Shown: positions 54,065 to 63,452, counted from the first letter of the stretch. The stretch: 64,000 nucleotides of DNA from SHZL01 sp963784425 (GCA_963784425.1 CAWARM010000005.1:1-64000); one strand, 5' to 3'. Translations and numbers: made by a program. Notes: generated by a model not told the origin, from the letters alone.

Positions 54065-56488
54065 TTACTTGTGCCCGAAAACCAGCAGCACGTTGCCTGG
54101 CATGTGGAAATAGAGACCATAGCCGGAGTTCGCGTATACACGTCCGTCCACTACCATCGGACCGCTGCCGCCGCCGAATGACCCGCCGTGCGCGGTCTCG
54201 CCCGACAGGGTATCCCACTCGCGATCGGTATCGACCTGCCACAGCACCTCGCCGGTAGCACTGTCGTAGGCGCGCAGCCTGCCATCCATGTGGCCCGCGA
54301 ACACCAGCCCGGGAATTGCAGTGATGGCTTGTGAAATGCCGGGATCACAGTCCTTCCTGTCGCCACACATGTTATCCGCTGGCGCGGACCAGAGCACCTC
54401 ACCCGTGAACGCATCGAGTGCATACAGACCGGGGCGGGCCTCGGCTATGGGCAGCATGCTGTCGTCATAGTCTGACATCGGCACGAACACCCGCCGGCCC
54501 TCGACCGCAAGCCCGAAGTGCTGGCCACCCTGGTTGCCGCCCCGTCCGGCCTTGCGGTGCCACACCAGCTTGCCGGTGTCCGGATCAAGGCCCCACACGT
54601 CGCCGGATTTCTGCCCGGCAACAAGGATCTCTTGGCCGTCCAATTCGATGAGTGCCGGCGGCGAGGCGAAATCAAAATCCGGGCCCTGCTCGGCCGGACA
54701 ATTCGCATGGTCGGGGATGAACGGCATGCAGGCCAGGTTCCAGGCATCACCGGCGGTGGCCTGGAACGACCAGCGGATGTCGCCGCTGGCCGCATCCATT
54801 GCAATGATTGCGTCACTCGTGTCCTGCGCCGGAGATGAATAGTTCTCACCAGTACCGAAATACAACAATCCGCGCCTCGCATCGACCGTCGGCGTATTCC
54901 ACACAGGCGCGCCCGAGGGTGCAAGCACCGGCGTGCCACGGGCGTTGCGCGCTACTTCTGTGGGTTCCTGGGCTATGGTGTAGCGCTGCCACTGCACCAC
55001 TCCGGTCGCCGCATCCATGGCGACGATCGAGCCGCGGAACGAGCAGCACGGATACGCGGGATCAGCTGCCGGCACGACCTCGAGCGAGGACACGGGCTGA
55101 TAAACCAACCCGCGGTAGAGCACGGGTTGGGCAGTCGCCGTCGCGTTCGGGTGATCATCGACTTTGCGCATCCAGGCCAGCTCACCGGTCTCGAGATTCA
55201 CCGCGTAGGTGCGCGCCACGAGGTCCGAGAAATAACCCAGAGGGACAGTCCCACCAGGCTGGCCACGTTCCCAGGGCGTGATGGTAATGCCGGTGCGCAC
55301 CTCGGTTCCCGCGCGGAACGTCCAGCGCACACAACCTGTTTCGCGATCCAGCGCGTAGACCGTTCCGTCCTGGCTGCCGACGTACACCGCACCGCCCGCG
55401 AAGGATGGCTGCGATCGGGCACGGCTTGCTTTTGGGTACGCAAACGCCCACTTGAGTTCCAGTGCAGACAGATCCCCGGCGCTGAGTTTGGCCACCTCAG
55501 CGGGGATCAACCGCTGGTTTGAAGCGGCAACTCCCCAGCCCTGCTGGAATGGCGGATCGTTCCAATCGAATACCATGCGTTCAGGTGCGCAGGCTTTTGG
55601 CGGAAATGCCTCTGTCTGTGGCTGGCCGCCTGTCAGGAACTCAACCACCGCCGCGCGCATGTCCGGCGTCAGTTGTGCGGCCTGCTGGCGCATGACCCCG
55701 GTCTCCAGCGCCGCCGTGATGGCCTCTGGCGACATCATCTGCAGGAAGGACAGGTGCGGGGCACGCTGCACTAGGCCGTTGTGACACTGCTCACAGGCCG
55801 CAGCGAATACGGCCGCGCCGGGATGCGCTGCACCTCCCCCCTGTTGTCCCGACATCTGCGCCTGCACTTCCGCGGACGAGCTATCCGGCGGGGCATTTGG
55901 TTGCGGTGCGGTCTGCGGGGCGGGTTGCTGCAATGGCTCCTTCAGTTCCACGAAGTTGCCTTCGGGATCGCTCAGGAACACGAAACGGCCGCCAAATCCT
56001 GCCAGTGTCTGTGGTTCGCTGAGCACCGTGCCAAGCTTTTCGCGGTGCGCGGCGGCGATGACGCGGTCAAGACTGTCAACGACGAAGCCAACGTGGGTGA
56101 GCCCTAGCGGGCTGGTCGTGCTGCGCTTGATCCGGTGGGCCGGCGCGCTATCGTACTTCAGCAGCTCGAAAGCCATCGGCGCCCCGGGCCCCTGGTAATG
56201 GCGCACTTCGACCTGCGTGCCATGGGTCTGCAGCAACGTATCCAGCGCCGCGACGCGCATCGCATCCGGCCACCGTGAAGGCGCATCAGCATCCTCAATG
56301 CGCAGGTCGGTGACGCGCACCAGGCCGATAACCCGCGTGTAGAAAGCGTCCATCACTTCGAGATCCGAGACCACCAGCCCGGCATGCCAGAAATCCGCCG
56401 GTGGGGTATCGGCCTGAGCCGGCGATGCAGCCGGCGCTGAAACGCACAGCAGTGCGGCGAGTGCCGCGCAGAGCCTGAAGCGAATCAC
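54065..56488 (-). CDS. VOC-cytochrome c-PQQ quinoprotein fusion
   Basis: 807 residues from the GTG at 56488, which has an AGGAGG ribosome site; the frame extends upstream without one. Signal peptide MIRFRLCAALAALLCVSAPAASPAQA. Residues about 33-183 are a VOC domain (DFWHAGLVVSDLEVMDAFYTRV, DPEGNFVELKEP). A Gln/Pro/Ser linker precedes a c-type haem site CEQCH at 232-236. From about 300 an eight-bladed PQQ propeller follows (PSFAGGAVYVGSQDGTVYAL, a vicinal Cys pair in PCCSFRGS, VWGLDPDTGKLVWHRKAGRGG). The cytochrome and propeller part resembles polyvinyl-alcohol dehydrogenase. It should oxidise an alcohol in the periplasm. Confidence 0.85.
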   Translation of the reverse strand: MIRFRLCAALAALLCVSAPAASPAQADTPPADFWHAGLVVSDLEVMDAFYTRVIGLVRVTDLRIEDADAPSRWPDAMRVAALDTLLQTHGTQVEVRHYQGPGAPMAFELLKYDSAPAHRIKRSTTSPLGLTHVGFVVDSLDRVIAAAHREKLGTVLSEPQTLAGFGGRFVFLSDPEGNFVELKEPLQQPAPQTAPQPNAPPDSSSAEVQAQMSGQQGGGAAHPGAAVFAAACEQCHNGLVQRAPHLSFLQMMSPEAITAALETGVMRQQAAQLTPDMRAAVVEFLTGGQPQTEAFPPKACAPERMVFDWNDPPFQQGWGVAASNQRLIPAEVAKLSAGDLSALELKWAFAYPKASRARSQPSFAGGAVYVGSQDGTVYALDRETGCVRWTFRAGTEVRTGITITPWERGQPGGTVPLGYFSDLVARTYAVNLETGELAWMRKVDDHPNATATAQPVLYRGLVYQPVSSLEVVPAADPAYPCCSFRGSIVAMDAATGVVQWQRYTIAQEPTEVARNARGTPVLAPSGAPVWNTPTVDARRGLLYFGTGENYSSPAQDTSDAIIAMDAASGDIRWSFQATAGDAWNLACMPFIPDHANCPAEQGPDFDFASPPALIELDGQEILVAGQKSGDVWGLDPDTGKLVWHRKAGRGGNQGGQHFGLAVEGRRVFVPMSDYDDSMLPIAEARPGLYALDAFTGEVLWSAPADNMCGDRKDCDPGISQAITAIPGLVFAGHMDGRLRAYDSATGEVLWQVDTDREWDTLSGETAHGGSFGGGSGPMVVDGRVYANSGYGLYFHMPGNVLLVFGHK

Positions 56489-56801
56489 GAGTTTCCCTCC
56501 TATGCATGATCCGGGAGGGACAGGTGCTCCCGGACTCACCCGCGGACTCTAGCCGCATCGCAACAGGCAAGCAAGGAAGATCACCAGCAGGTTGCAGTTC
56601 GCACCAAAGCTGGCTGCATCCAGCCACTCGACCTACCTGCTGCTGACGGGAGCGGGGAGCGGAGCAGCCCAGGTCAGTGATGGAGTGCAGGCCGGTGTAT
56701 GGCTGATTGAGTTTCCGTGGGGTTGCGGTCAGAATGAAATGGCTGTAATGGTCCGGGCCCCAACCTTCGACCCGCCACGTTCCTTTATCACCAGGTGCTA
56801 C

Positions 56802-57428
56802 ATGGTATCTCGTAAAAATATCGCGGCTGGGTGGTGCATGATTTTCTGTTGCGCCCTGTCTGCGCCGGTCCAGGCCGACCCAACCAGTGGCGGCGCAATG
56901 GCAGCGGAATCTGAAAGTACCCATTCAGACAACAATGAACTATTGGCCACCCTCAACAGCTACTATCGATGGGTGCTTGCCAATGGCGAAACCGTGGCAA
57001 AAAAAGCACCCGGGATTGTTGACGTGCCGGGCACCACGAAGTTTTACCTGGATCGTTCGTCAGAGCAGGAATTCGTTAAAGGCTTCATGGACTCCGGAAT
57101 TTTCTCCACAGAATTCCCGGCCGCCGTATCAAGGTATTACTCAAAGTATGAAAAGGAGTTCTCAGGGTACACCGCGGCTGAGTTCGATCAAATGGCCCAC
57201 GATGGCCGTGGCCCGTTGATGGAAGTGGAAGACATGGACATCTTCTTTTGTGCCCAGGAGTATTCGTACAACGATGAGTACATCAGGAACATCCGGCTCA
57301 AGGACCTGCACATTGAGGGCGACAGGGCCAGCGTGATCACGATTTTTCCTTTCGAGTGGGAAACTGATTTCAAGCTGCAGAAAGTTGACGGAAAATGGCT
57401 GATCTCCGCATTCTGCGTGTATGAATAA
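56802..57428 (+). CDS. secreted protein, DUF3828-like
   Basis: 208 residues from the ATG at 56802 (MVSRKNIAAGWCMIFCCALSAPVQA), where a signal peptide begins; the frame is open further upstream but without protein-like sequence. The mature part has LLATLNSYYRWVLANG, CAQEYSYNDEY and FPFEWETDFKLQKVDGKWLISAF, a pattern of secreted NTF2-like/DUF3828 proteins. Function unknown. Fairly low GC compared with neighbours. Confidence 0.65.
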   Translation: MVSRKNIAAGWCMIFCCALSAPVQADPTSGGAMAAESESTHSDNNELLATLNSYYRWVLANGETVAKKAPGIVDVPGTTKFYLDRSSEQEFVKGFMDSGIFSTEFPAAVSRYYSKYEKEFSGYTAAEFDQMAHDGRGPLMEVEDMDIFFCAQEYSYNDEYIRNIRLKDLHIEGDRASVITIFPFEWETDFKLQKVDGKWLISAFCVYE

Positions 57429-57510
57429 CAGGCATGCGCGTGTTCCAACCAGTGACTGAAGCTGTTTACCGCCTGGCTACGCCATACCATCCAGCAGGAG
57501 TTTTTCATTC

Positions 57511-58323
57511 ATGTTCAAGCCAAAGTTGATCGCTGGCACTGCGTTCTTCGTAACCATCACTGCGGCACTGTTGTGCTGCGCGGACGGAGAGCCTGCCGCT
57601 CCACTGGCGCGGAAAAGTGAAATCAAGCTTTTCGTGACGGCTGCAAACACGGAGCAGGCCATTAAGGCGCTCAAACTGGACGAGCATAAGGCTAAGAAGC
57701 GCACGGTGATATTTTTTGATACCGGCGACAGGTCACTGGGGGCCAATCACTTGATCCTGCGGGCTCGGCAACAGGGCAAGGGCCAGGGCGACTCAACCGT
57801 GAAACTGCGGGCACCTGAGGGTGAGGCTGAACTGAGCGATGCGGAGCGGGCAATCCAGCCCGAGCAAGACTGGACCAATGAAAACGAGCCCACGGTCTCG
57901 CGTTCAAAAGACCGTGAATCCCTGGACAAAGGCCTGGTGTCAAAAGCTATTGCCGGGCAGTTGGCGATAGTCGAACTGTTCAGCAGCGAGCAACAGGAAC
58001 TGGTGACGGGCCGCATGAAGGATTTCAACTGGGCTGACCTGCGGCTGTATGGCCCGGTGGAGGCTGAAGTGTGGAAGCAGCAGTGGAAACTCGAGGGTTT
58101 TCCGGAAGACGTGACAGTGGAACTCTGGCATCTGCAAAAAGCGGGCAAGCAGCAGGATATCCTGGAAGTCTCCGCCAATGCCAAGGCAGAGACCGATGAG
58201 CAGGCGAAAGAGTTGGCCCGGCGGTTCTTCGCCGCGGCCAGGGCAGCGGGCATGGGGGAACCGACCGGATTGACCAAAACGCAGATGGTGCTCGATTTCT
58301 ACCAGCCAGGCACTACGCCTTAA
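57511..58323 (+). CDS. secreted CYTH-like protein, possible lipoprotein
   Basis: 270 residues. The N-terminus MFKPKLIAGTAFFVTITAALLCCADG has a Cys pair at 22-23 that could be a lipobox. The body recalls the CYTH triphosphate-tunnel fold: SEIKLFVTAANTEQAIKALKLDE, VIFFDTGDRSLGANHLILRAR and GDSTVKLRAPEGE, i.e. substrate-binding ExExK-like strand replaced by SEIKLF. An exported CYTH-like protein is unusual. AGGAG precedes the ATG by about 12 bases. The stop lies next to the convergent acylase. Confidence 0.6.
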   Translation: MFKPKLIAGTAFFVTITAALLCCADGEPAAPLARKSEIKLFVTAANTEQAIKALKLDEHKAKKRTVIFFDTGDRSLGANHLILRARQQGKGQGDSTVKLRAPEGEAELSDAERAIQPEQDWTNENEPTVSRSKDRESLDKGLVSKAIAGQLAIVELFSSEQQELVTGRMKDFNWADLRLYGPVEAEVWKQQWKLEGFPEDVTVELWHLQKAGKQQDILEVSANAKAETDEQAKELARRFFAAARAAGMGEPTGLTKTQMVLDFYQPGTTP

Positions 58324-60524
58324 TCACCCGGGTGGTAGGTTCGCTCGGCGCGCTTTTCCACATCCTCCCGGTAGTAAGCAACATCCTTGAATTGCCGGTC
58401 GGCATAACGCTGGGACTGATCGGCAAAATGCGGTGAAGCGGGATCTCCACTGCCGCCGCCGGCCAGCATGCTCTTGGCCCTGACTTTGTCACCAAACTCC
58501 ACCACCGCAACGAAGCTGTTACCTGTCGTGCCATAAATGCGCTTGGTGCCGGGATAGCGCTTGGCACCAAAGGAGGCCAGCGCGCCCCAATTACCGGAAG
58601 CCATTCCAACGGGCAGGCTGGGCGCCGCGTCATTGAACGGTTGGTTTATGTCGCCATTGATCCGTTGGTAGCGATTCACCTCGCCCCAGGGTGTATTCCA
58701 CTGGCCAAAGTCCGCCTTGAGCATGGCAACGGTGTCGGCAAATACCTGCAATCGTTCTTCGTCAGGCGTACCGGTGCCGAGGAAATTGATCAGGTCAAGT
58801 TTTTCCAGGTCATACGCATCCGCGCGCCCCTCCACCTTGTCGCTGTAGGTCACTCCGTAGAAGTGCGCCAGCGTCATGGCCACCGAGTCCGCCGACACTT
58901 CGAGGTTCCAGTTTCTTAATACGTTGATGGGTTCGGCAAGATCCGGCCGGTTGGCTCCTGCCCGGTCGTAGGCATCAACGAGGCCCGGAATGAGCTTCTC
59001 AAAACCTGGCAGGTAGGGGTCATAAGCGAGTTTGATCAACTTGTCGAGCGTAAGTCCGTGCGCCCCGGTGAGGACACGCACCGCATGCAGGGCACGGAAA
59101 TTTTCGGGATCCGGGGCCATGTACGCAGGATAATCTTCACGCTTTGGGCTGAACTCCCCGGCCGCCGTGAAAGGAGTGGAATTACAGTTTTGAATCCAGC
59201 CATTGGGCGGGTTGAGCAGGGTTACGAGTTCGTCCACCTCGTGCAGCCCCAACCAGTCGGTTGCAGGATCACTGCCGTCCACCGGTTGGGAGAAGTCAAA
59301 TCCCGGATTGCGCCTGGGCACGAAATTGCCATGGAAGTATGCAATGTTTCCCTGCGAGTCGGCGAACACCGTGTTGTTCGATGAGTTGGTGCGAATATCC
59401 ATCATTTTGCGAAATTCGCTGTAATCGCTGAGCTTGGTACGCGTGAAGGACTGCTGCAAAGCATGTACCGGATCCCAGTTGATTTTGGTCACGACCCACT
59501 TGCCATCGAGCATATGGGTAACGGGGCCGTGGTGCGTGTGATACATCGGGAAGGTTCGCTCGGACATACCCGCGCCATCTTTGTACTTAAGCGTCACGGT
59601 GGAGGTCTGCACCGGCCTGATTTCAGCTCCGTAGCGATACAGCAATTGGCCATTTTCCCGGAAGACATCTTCAACAAAATCATCCATGAAATCGACGTAG
59701 GTAGAGGTATGCATCCAGCCGGTGTGTTCATTAAAACCCTGGTAGACGAAGAACTGGCCCCAGGTCACCGCTCCGTAGGCATTGAGTCCTTCTTCGCTGA
59801 CCACGTGCACTTCGCTGCGGAAAAAGAACGAGGTATGCGGGTTGATCAGCAGCATGGCATTGCCCGACTCGGTCAACTGGCCCGAAATGGCGATGCCATT
59901 TGAACCTGTGGGCTCCTTGAATCCAACTGGTTTTGTGGGGGGTATTGCCGGTTGTTGCGGCAAGACGTCCAGTGCCCGGCCCTCTCCATAAAAGGCCTGG
60001 ATGCCGACCAGGTCAACCGACTCGATATCACCGCCAATGGAGCCCTCGCTGAAATACATGGGCATCCACGGCTCGAAATGGGTCAGCAGCCTGGGTTTTA
60101 CTTGCGGGTGCGTGGCAAGGTAATAATTGACCCCGTCGGCAAACGCATCACACAGTTTCTTCAGCCAATCGGGCGCCGCCGCATAGGCCTGCTGTGCTTC
60201 TTCGGTGGTCATGTACAGCCGTGCACGCAGATCGCTATACAGGGCTCCCTCTCCGTCGACCTCCGCAAGACGCCCGGTGGCCCAGATGTAATTTTGCTCC
60301 ACGCGATTGAAGTCATCCTCACTCTGCGCATACAGCAAACCAAAAACCGCATCGGCATCGGTCTTTCCATAAATATGTGGAACGCCGTAATCATCACGGA
60401 TGATGGTGACATCCTGCGCGCGTGCCGCCAGGCGCTGCAGCTCGGCATCGGCGCCCTTCGGCCCACAGGCCGCCAGTGCGAGTAGTGACAGAAGCAATGC
60501 TATCTTGATCAAAGAGAATTTCAT
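58320..60524 (-). CDS. penicillin acylase-family (S45) lipoprotein
   Basis: 734 residues. Lipobox LALAAC gives Cys20. The Ntn-hydrolase precursor has the autocleavage site TGSNG, with nucleophile Ser208. VTIIRDDYGVPHIYGKTDADAVFGLLYAQSEDD is the conserved N-terminal segment. VRNWNL-like NVLRNWNLE and NSFVAVVEFGD near the end are also family features. The family hydrolyses amide bonds of acylated amino acids, beta-lactams, homoserine lactones or peptides. Its ATG overlaps the last base of the cyanophycinase stop, so the two are translationally coupled. Confidence 0.85.
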   Translation of the reverse strand: MKFSLIKIALLLSLLALAACGPKGADAELQRLAARAQDVTIIRDDYGVPHIYGKTDADAVFGLLYAQSEDDFNRVEQNYIWATGRLAEVDGEGALYSDLRARLYMTTEEAQQAYAAAPDWLKKLCDAFADGVNYYLATHPQVKPRLLTHFEPWMPMYFSEGSIGGDIESVDLVGIQAFYGEGRALDVLPQQPAIPPTKPVGFKEPTGSNGIAISGQLTESGNAMLLINPHTSFFFRSEVHVVSEEGLNAYGAVTWGQFFVYQGFNEHTGWMHTSTYVDFMDDFVEDVFRENGQLLYRYGAEIRPVQTSTVTLKYKDGAGMSERTFPMYHTHHGPVTHMLDGKWVVTKINWDPVHALQQSFTRTKLSDYSEFRKMMDIRTNSSNNTVFADSQGNIAYFHGNFVPRRNPGFDFSQPVDGSDPATDWLGLHEVDELVTLLNPPNGWIQNCNSTPFTAAGEFSPKREDYPAYMAPDPENFRALHAVRVLTGAHGLTLDKLIKLAYDPYLPGFEKLIPGLVDAYDRAGANRPDLAEPINVLRNWNLEVSADSVAMTLAHFYGVTYSDKVEGRADAYDLEKLDLINFLGTGTPDEERLQVFADTVAMLKADFGQWNTPWGEVNRYQRINGDINQPFNDAAPSLPVGMASGNWGALASFGAKRYPGTKRIYGTTGNSFVAVVEFGDKVRAKSMLAGGGSGDPASPHFADQSQRYADRQFKDVAYYREDVEKRAERTYHPGD

Positions 60525-61543
60525 CAGTACGCACTCTCCCGCGACGAAACCAAGGTGCCATTTTCGGCGCCCAGGGTGTAGCTGATGCCGTTCTCACCCT
60601 GCCAATCACCGATATTAAAGCTACCCCCGGGACCAATGCGATACACCTCGATGTTTGTATAGGTCAGCGGTTCGCCCGGTACGCACTGCTCCGGATCGCC
60701 CGTGGTGCGCATGAACCAGGCATACGGGGTCTCGTGGTCGGGGGTGGCAAACACCGTGGCAATCCCCGTCTGTGTGTCCAGGTGTACCGCCGTTTCCCGG
60801 TCAGCGGCAATGGCGCGGCCCTGTTCAGTCCAGCCGTCTTCGACCAGTCGCGCGAGAAAGGCAATGGTCCTGCCTATGCGCTGGCGTTCCTGCACATGCT
60901 GGTCCGTGATGATGTTTTCCATCCACGGCAAATGCAGGAAATTCCGCGCCAGGGTCAGGTCGGCGTTGTACGGGTTACCGAGGCCGGACTCGGTGGTAAC
61001 ACTTTCCGTCATGGAGTTGTACACAAACTCACCCAGCACGGCCATGCCGGCGCTGGTTCCGCCAATGGGGGCTGGCTTGGCCGCCACCTCGTTGATGGCA
61101 TCCTGCACCGGAGTGTCTTGCCAGTAGCGCACATAGTTGGACTGATCGCCACCGGCAATAAAGATGGCTTCGGCGTTGCGAATGGTTTCGATGACAAACG
61201 GGTCGGATGATGCTTGCCTGTTTTCGAATACCAGGGTCTCCACCGAGTCACAGTGGCATAGTCCGAAAATATACTCGTTGTACTCGTCTGCCCCGGAAGC
61301 CCGCAGCACCACGAAGTCGCCCCCGCCGCCTTTGGCGCCCATCTGGATGTAGTTTTCATCCACATCGTCGCCACCGCCCTGCATGACGATCAGGCCCTGG
61401 GTCGGCCTCGCGACATTTTCGGCATTGCCGGTCAGGTAGTACTGGTATCCATCGGCAGCATGTGCTGCGAGGACGGAACATAATAGTCCGGCCAGCGCAA
61501 AACCACGCGCCAGCGGCACAATGCTTGGGCAGACAATTGGCAT
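60524..61543 (-). CDS. secreted cyanophycinase-like S51 peptidase
   Basis: 339 residues. Signal segment LARGFALAGLLCSVLAAHAA, cut before DGYQ. The S51 nucleophile is Ser164 in PIGGTSAGMAVLGE. IFIAGGDQSNYVRYW is the typical upstream element with the GGDQ loop. DQHVQERQRIGR is the conserved C-terminal segment. Exported cyanophycinases (CphE type) degrade multi-L-arginyl-poly-L-aspartate outside the cell. It is the first gene of a two-gene operon with the acylase. Confidence 0.85.
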   Translation of the reverse strand: MPIVCPSIVPLARGFALAGLLCSVLAAHAADGYQYYLTGNAENVARPTQGLIVMQGGGDDVDENYIQMGAKGGGGDFVVLRASGADEYNEYIFGLCHCDSVETLVFENRQASSDPFVIETIRNAEAIFIAGGDQSNYVRYWQDTPVQDAINEVAAKPAPIGGTSAGMAVLGEFVYNSMTESVTTESGLGNPYNADLTLARNFLHLPWMENIITDQHVQERQRIGRTIAFLARLVEDGWTEQGRAIAADRETAVHLDTQTGIATVFATPDHETPYAWFMRTTGDPEQCVPGEPLTYTNIEVYRIGPGGSFNIGDWQGENGISYTLGAENGTLVSSRESAY

Positions 61544-61572
61544 AAATGCGTTTCTCTGAACTTATGAAGCCA

Positions 61573-61786
61573 GAGTAAAGTGCCAGAGTAACTCGTAAGA
61601 GTAAAGCGCCGGGGCGACCACTCCAGCAGCTTACTGCGGCACTTTGCGCCAACCCCCAGCTTCAGTGAAGAGACCGCTGGCCTGCCGTTCCAGCAAAGAA
61701 ATAGAGATGGGGTCAGAGTAAAGTGCCAGAGTAGGGGGCGAGAGTAAAGTGGCAGGGTGAGCACTCTGGCACTTTACTCTGACCCC
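61573..61786. repeat. cluster of GGGGTCAGAGTAAAGTGCC repeats with a 24-bp palindrome
   Basis: The best copy is a perfect 24-bp inverted repeat (61709-61732 against 61763-61786) beginning GGGGTCAGAGTAAAGTGCCA. Partial copies of AGAGTAAAGTGCC lie at 61573-61590 and 61599-61611, with an opposite GGCACTTTGCGCC near 61638. The whole 61544-61838 gap is occupied by these repeats. AAAGTGCCA also occurs at 4603. They are REP-like intergenic elements; no transposase is adjacent. Confidence 0.85.
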
Positions 61787-61838
61787 GGCGTCTTGTACTT
61801 TTGGCCCACCGCAGTTTTGCCAGCCAGGATGTGAATTG

Positions 61839-62288
61839 ATGCCGTACCAGCACTGGGATGCCAACATACTGGTAGTCGCCGTTACCTTGCTGGCAGTGGG
61901 ACTCGTTGTCCTGGTCCACTATGAAGGCCTTTCGACATTGTCTTCCTGGATGGCCAGGCGAAGTGAGCACCATTCGCGCCGCAAAGTGCTTTATGTCATC
62001 TATGTCGTGCTTGCACTGCACATATTGGAAATCTGGATTTTCGGACTCTCGGTTTGGCTGCTGCTCAAGTACCCGGAAAGCGGCAGCGTGGCAGGGGCGC
62101 ATCCACTGAATCTGTTCGATTGCGTGTACCTGTCCGCGGTGACCTACACCACCGTCGGATTCGGCGACGTCGCACCGGTCGGGGCCATTCGTTTCATGGC
62201 CGGCACGATGGCATTGACGGGATTCGTGATGATTACCTGGTCGGCTTCGTTCACCTACCTGGAAATGGCGCGTTTCTGGCGCAGGTAG
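61839..62288 (+). CDS. two-helix potassium channel
   Basis: 149 residues from the ATG at 61839. Selectivity filter TTVGFGD with pore helix LFDCVYLSAVTYT. Four hydrophobic segments: about 9-27, 50-75, 100-115 (pore) and 120-140. No RCK or voltage sensor is present. It would be an inner membrane K+ (ion_trans_2) channel. Confidence 0.85.
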   Translation: MPYQHWDANILVVAVTLLAVGLVVLVHYEGLSTLSSWMARRSEHHSRRKVLYVIYVVLALHILEIWIFGLSVWLLLKYPESGSVAGAHPLNLFDCVYLSAVTYTTVGFGDVAPVGAIRFMAGTMALTGFVMITWSASFTYLEMARFWRR

Positions 62289-62299
62289 CACTCATTTTC

Positions 62300-63397
62300 A
62301 TGCCCCACGATCTCAGCCGCTACCACCGCCAGATGCTGCTGCCCGGTTTCGGGGAGGCCGGTCAGCGCAAGCTGCTGGCTTCCACGGCGCTCATACTGGG
62401 CTGCGGAGCCCTGGGTACTGTAGCTGCCAATATGCTGGCACGTGCCGGTGTCGGACATCTGGTTATTGTTGACCGCGATTTCATCGAGTTGACGAATTTG
62501 CAACGCCAGGTGCTGTTTGACGAGCGGGATGTGGCCGATGCCATTCCCAAGGCAGAAGCAGCCAAACGCAAGATTGCTGGTATCAATTCACAGGTGCAGG
62601 TCACGGCCATTGTCGATGACATCAACCACACCAACATTGAGCGATACGCTGCCGGCGCGGAGGTACTGCTGGACGGGCTGGATAATTTCGAAACGCGCTA
62701 CCTCGCCAATGAGTGCGCGGTGAAGCACGGCATTCCCTACCTCTACGGCGGCGCAGTAGGCACCGTGGGCATGGCATACGCGATTCTGCCACACACCCGC
62801 GACGGCGATGCTTTGTGGGAGGCTGATGCCTCTGGCAGCAAGGCCACGCCCTGTTTCCGCTGTCTGTTTGAACAAGCACCCCCACCGGGACAGAGCCCCA
62901 CCTGCGATACGGTGGGAGTCCTCGGGCCTGCCGTTTCCATCATTGCCAACTTCCAGGCCGCCGAGGCCTTGAAGATACTGACCGGCAACTTTGAGCGGGT
63001 ATGCCCGACCATGCTGAACATCGATCTTTGGGCCAATACCTTTACTCAGCTGAAAGTGGGCCGGGCCTGGGACGACGGGGATTGCCCCTGCTGCAAGCAG
63101 CAGAATTTCGAGTTTCTTGAGGGTAAGTCCGGCTCCAGCACGATAACACTGTGCGGCCAGGATGCGGTGCAATTAACCCACAGGCAGCAAACGGGCACCC
63201 TCAACTTTGCTGAGATTTCCGCGCGCTTAAGGCAGCATGGACCGGTACGGGTCAACGAATTCATGATTCGGGCCGGGATACGAGACAACGACAAGGCCTA
63301 CGAACTGACGCTGTTTGCAGACGGACGGGCGATCATAAAGGGTACCGGGGAAGCGGCAGTGGCGCGGGGGATTTACGCGAAGTATGTAGGAAGCTGA
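62300..63397 (+). CDS. ThiF/MoeB/HesA-family adenylyltransferase
   Basis: 365 residues from the ATG at 62300 (MPHDLSRYHRQMLLPGFGEAGQRKLL). GCGALGTVAANMLARAGVG at 34-52 is the ATP site; VDRDFIELTNLQRQVLFDERDVADAIPKAEAA follows. Zinc-binding pairs CFRC and CPCC and the GVLGPAVSIIA segment fit MoeB. The C-terminal 80 residues (TLCGQDAVQLTHRQ) add a ThiS/MoaD-like domain. It activates a sulfur-carrier protein by adenylation. It lies 11 bases behind the channel gene. Confidence 0.9.
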   Translation: MPHDLSRYHRQMLLPGFGEAGQRKLLASTALILGCGALGTVAANMLARAGVGHLVIVDRDFIELTNLQRQVLFDERDVADAIPKAEAAKRKIAGINSQVQVTAIVDDINHTNIERYAAGAEVLLDGLDNFETRYLANECAVKHGIPYLYGGAVGTVGMAYAILPHTRDGDALWEADASGSKATPCFRCLFEQAPPPGQSPTCDTVGVLGPAVSIIANFQAAEALKILTGNFERVCPTMLNIDLWANTFTQLKVGRAWDDGDCPCCKQQNFEFLEGKSGSSTITLCGQDAVQLTHRQQTGTLNFAEISARLRQHGPVRVNEFMIRAGIRDNDKAYELTLFADGRAIIKGTGEAAVARGIYAKYVGS

Positions 63398-63452
63398 AGC
63401 TCCTCCTCTCAACTTAAAATGTATCTGATCAGTAACGTTCAAGGAGACCGCC

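Noticed and set aside
61544..61838. The repeat cluster as a CRISPR array
   Set aside because: Repeats are palindromic, irregularly spaced and partly in opposite orientation; there are no uniform spacers and no cas genes.
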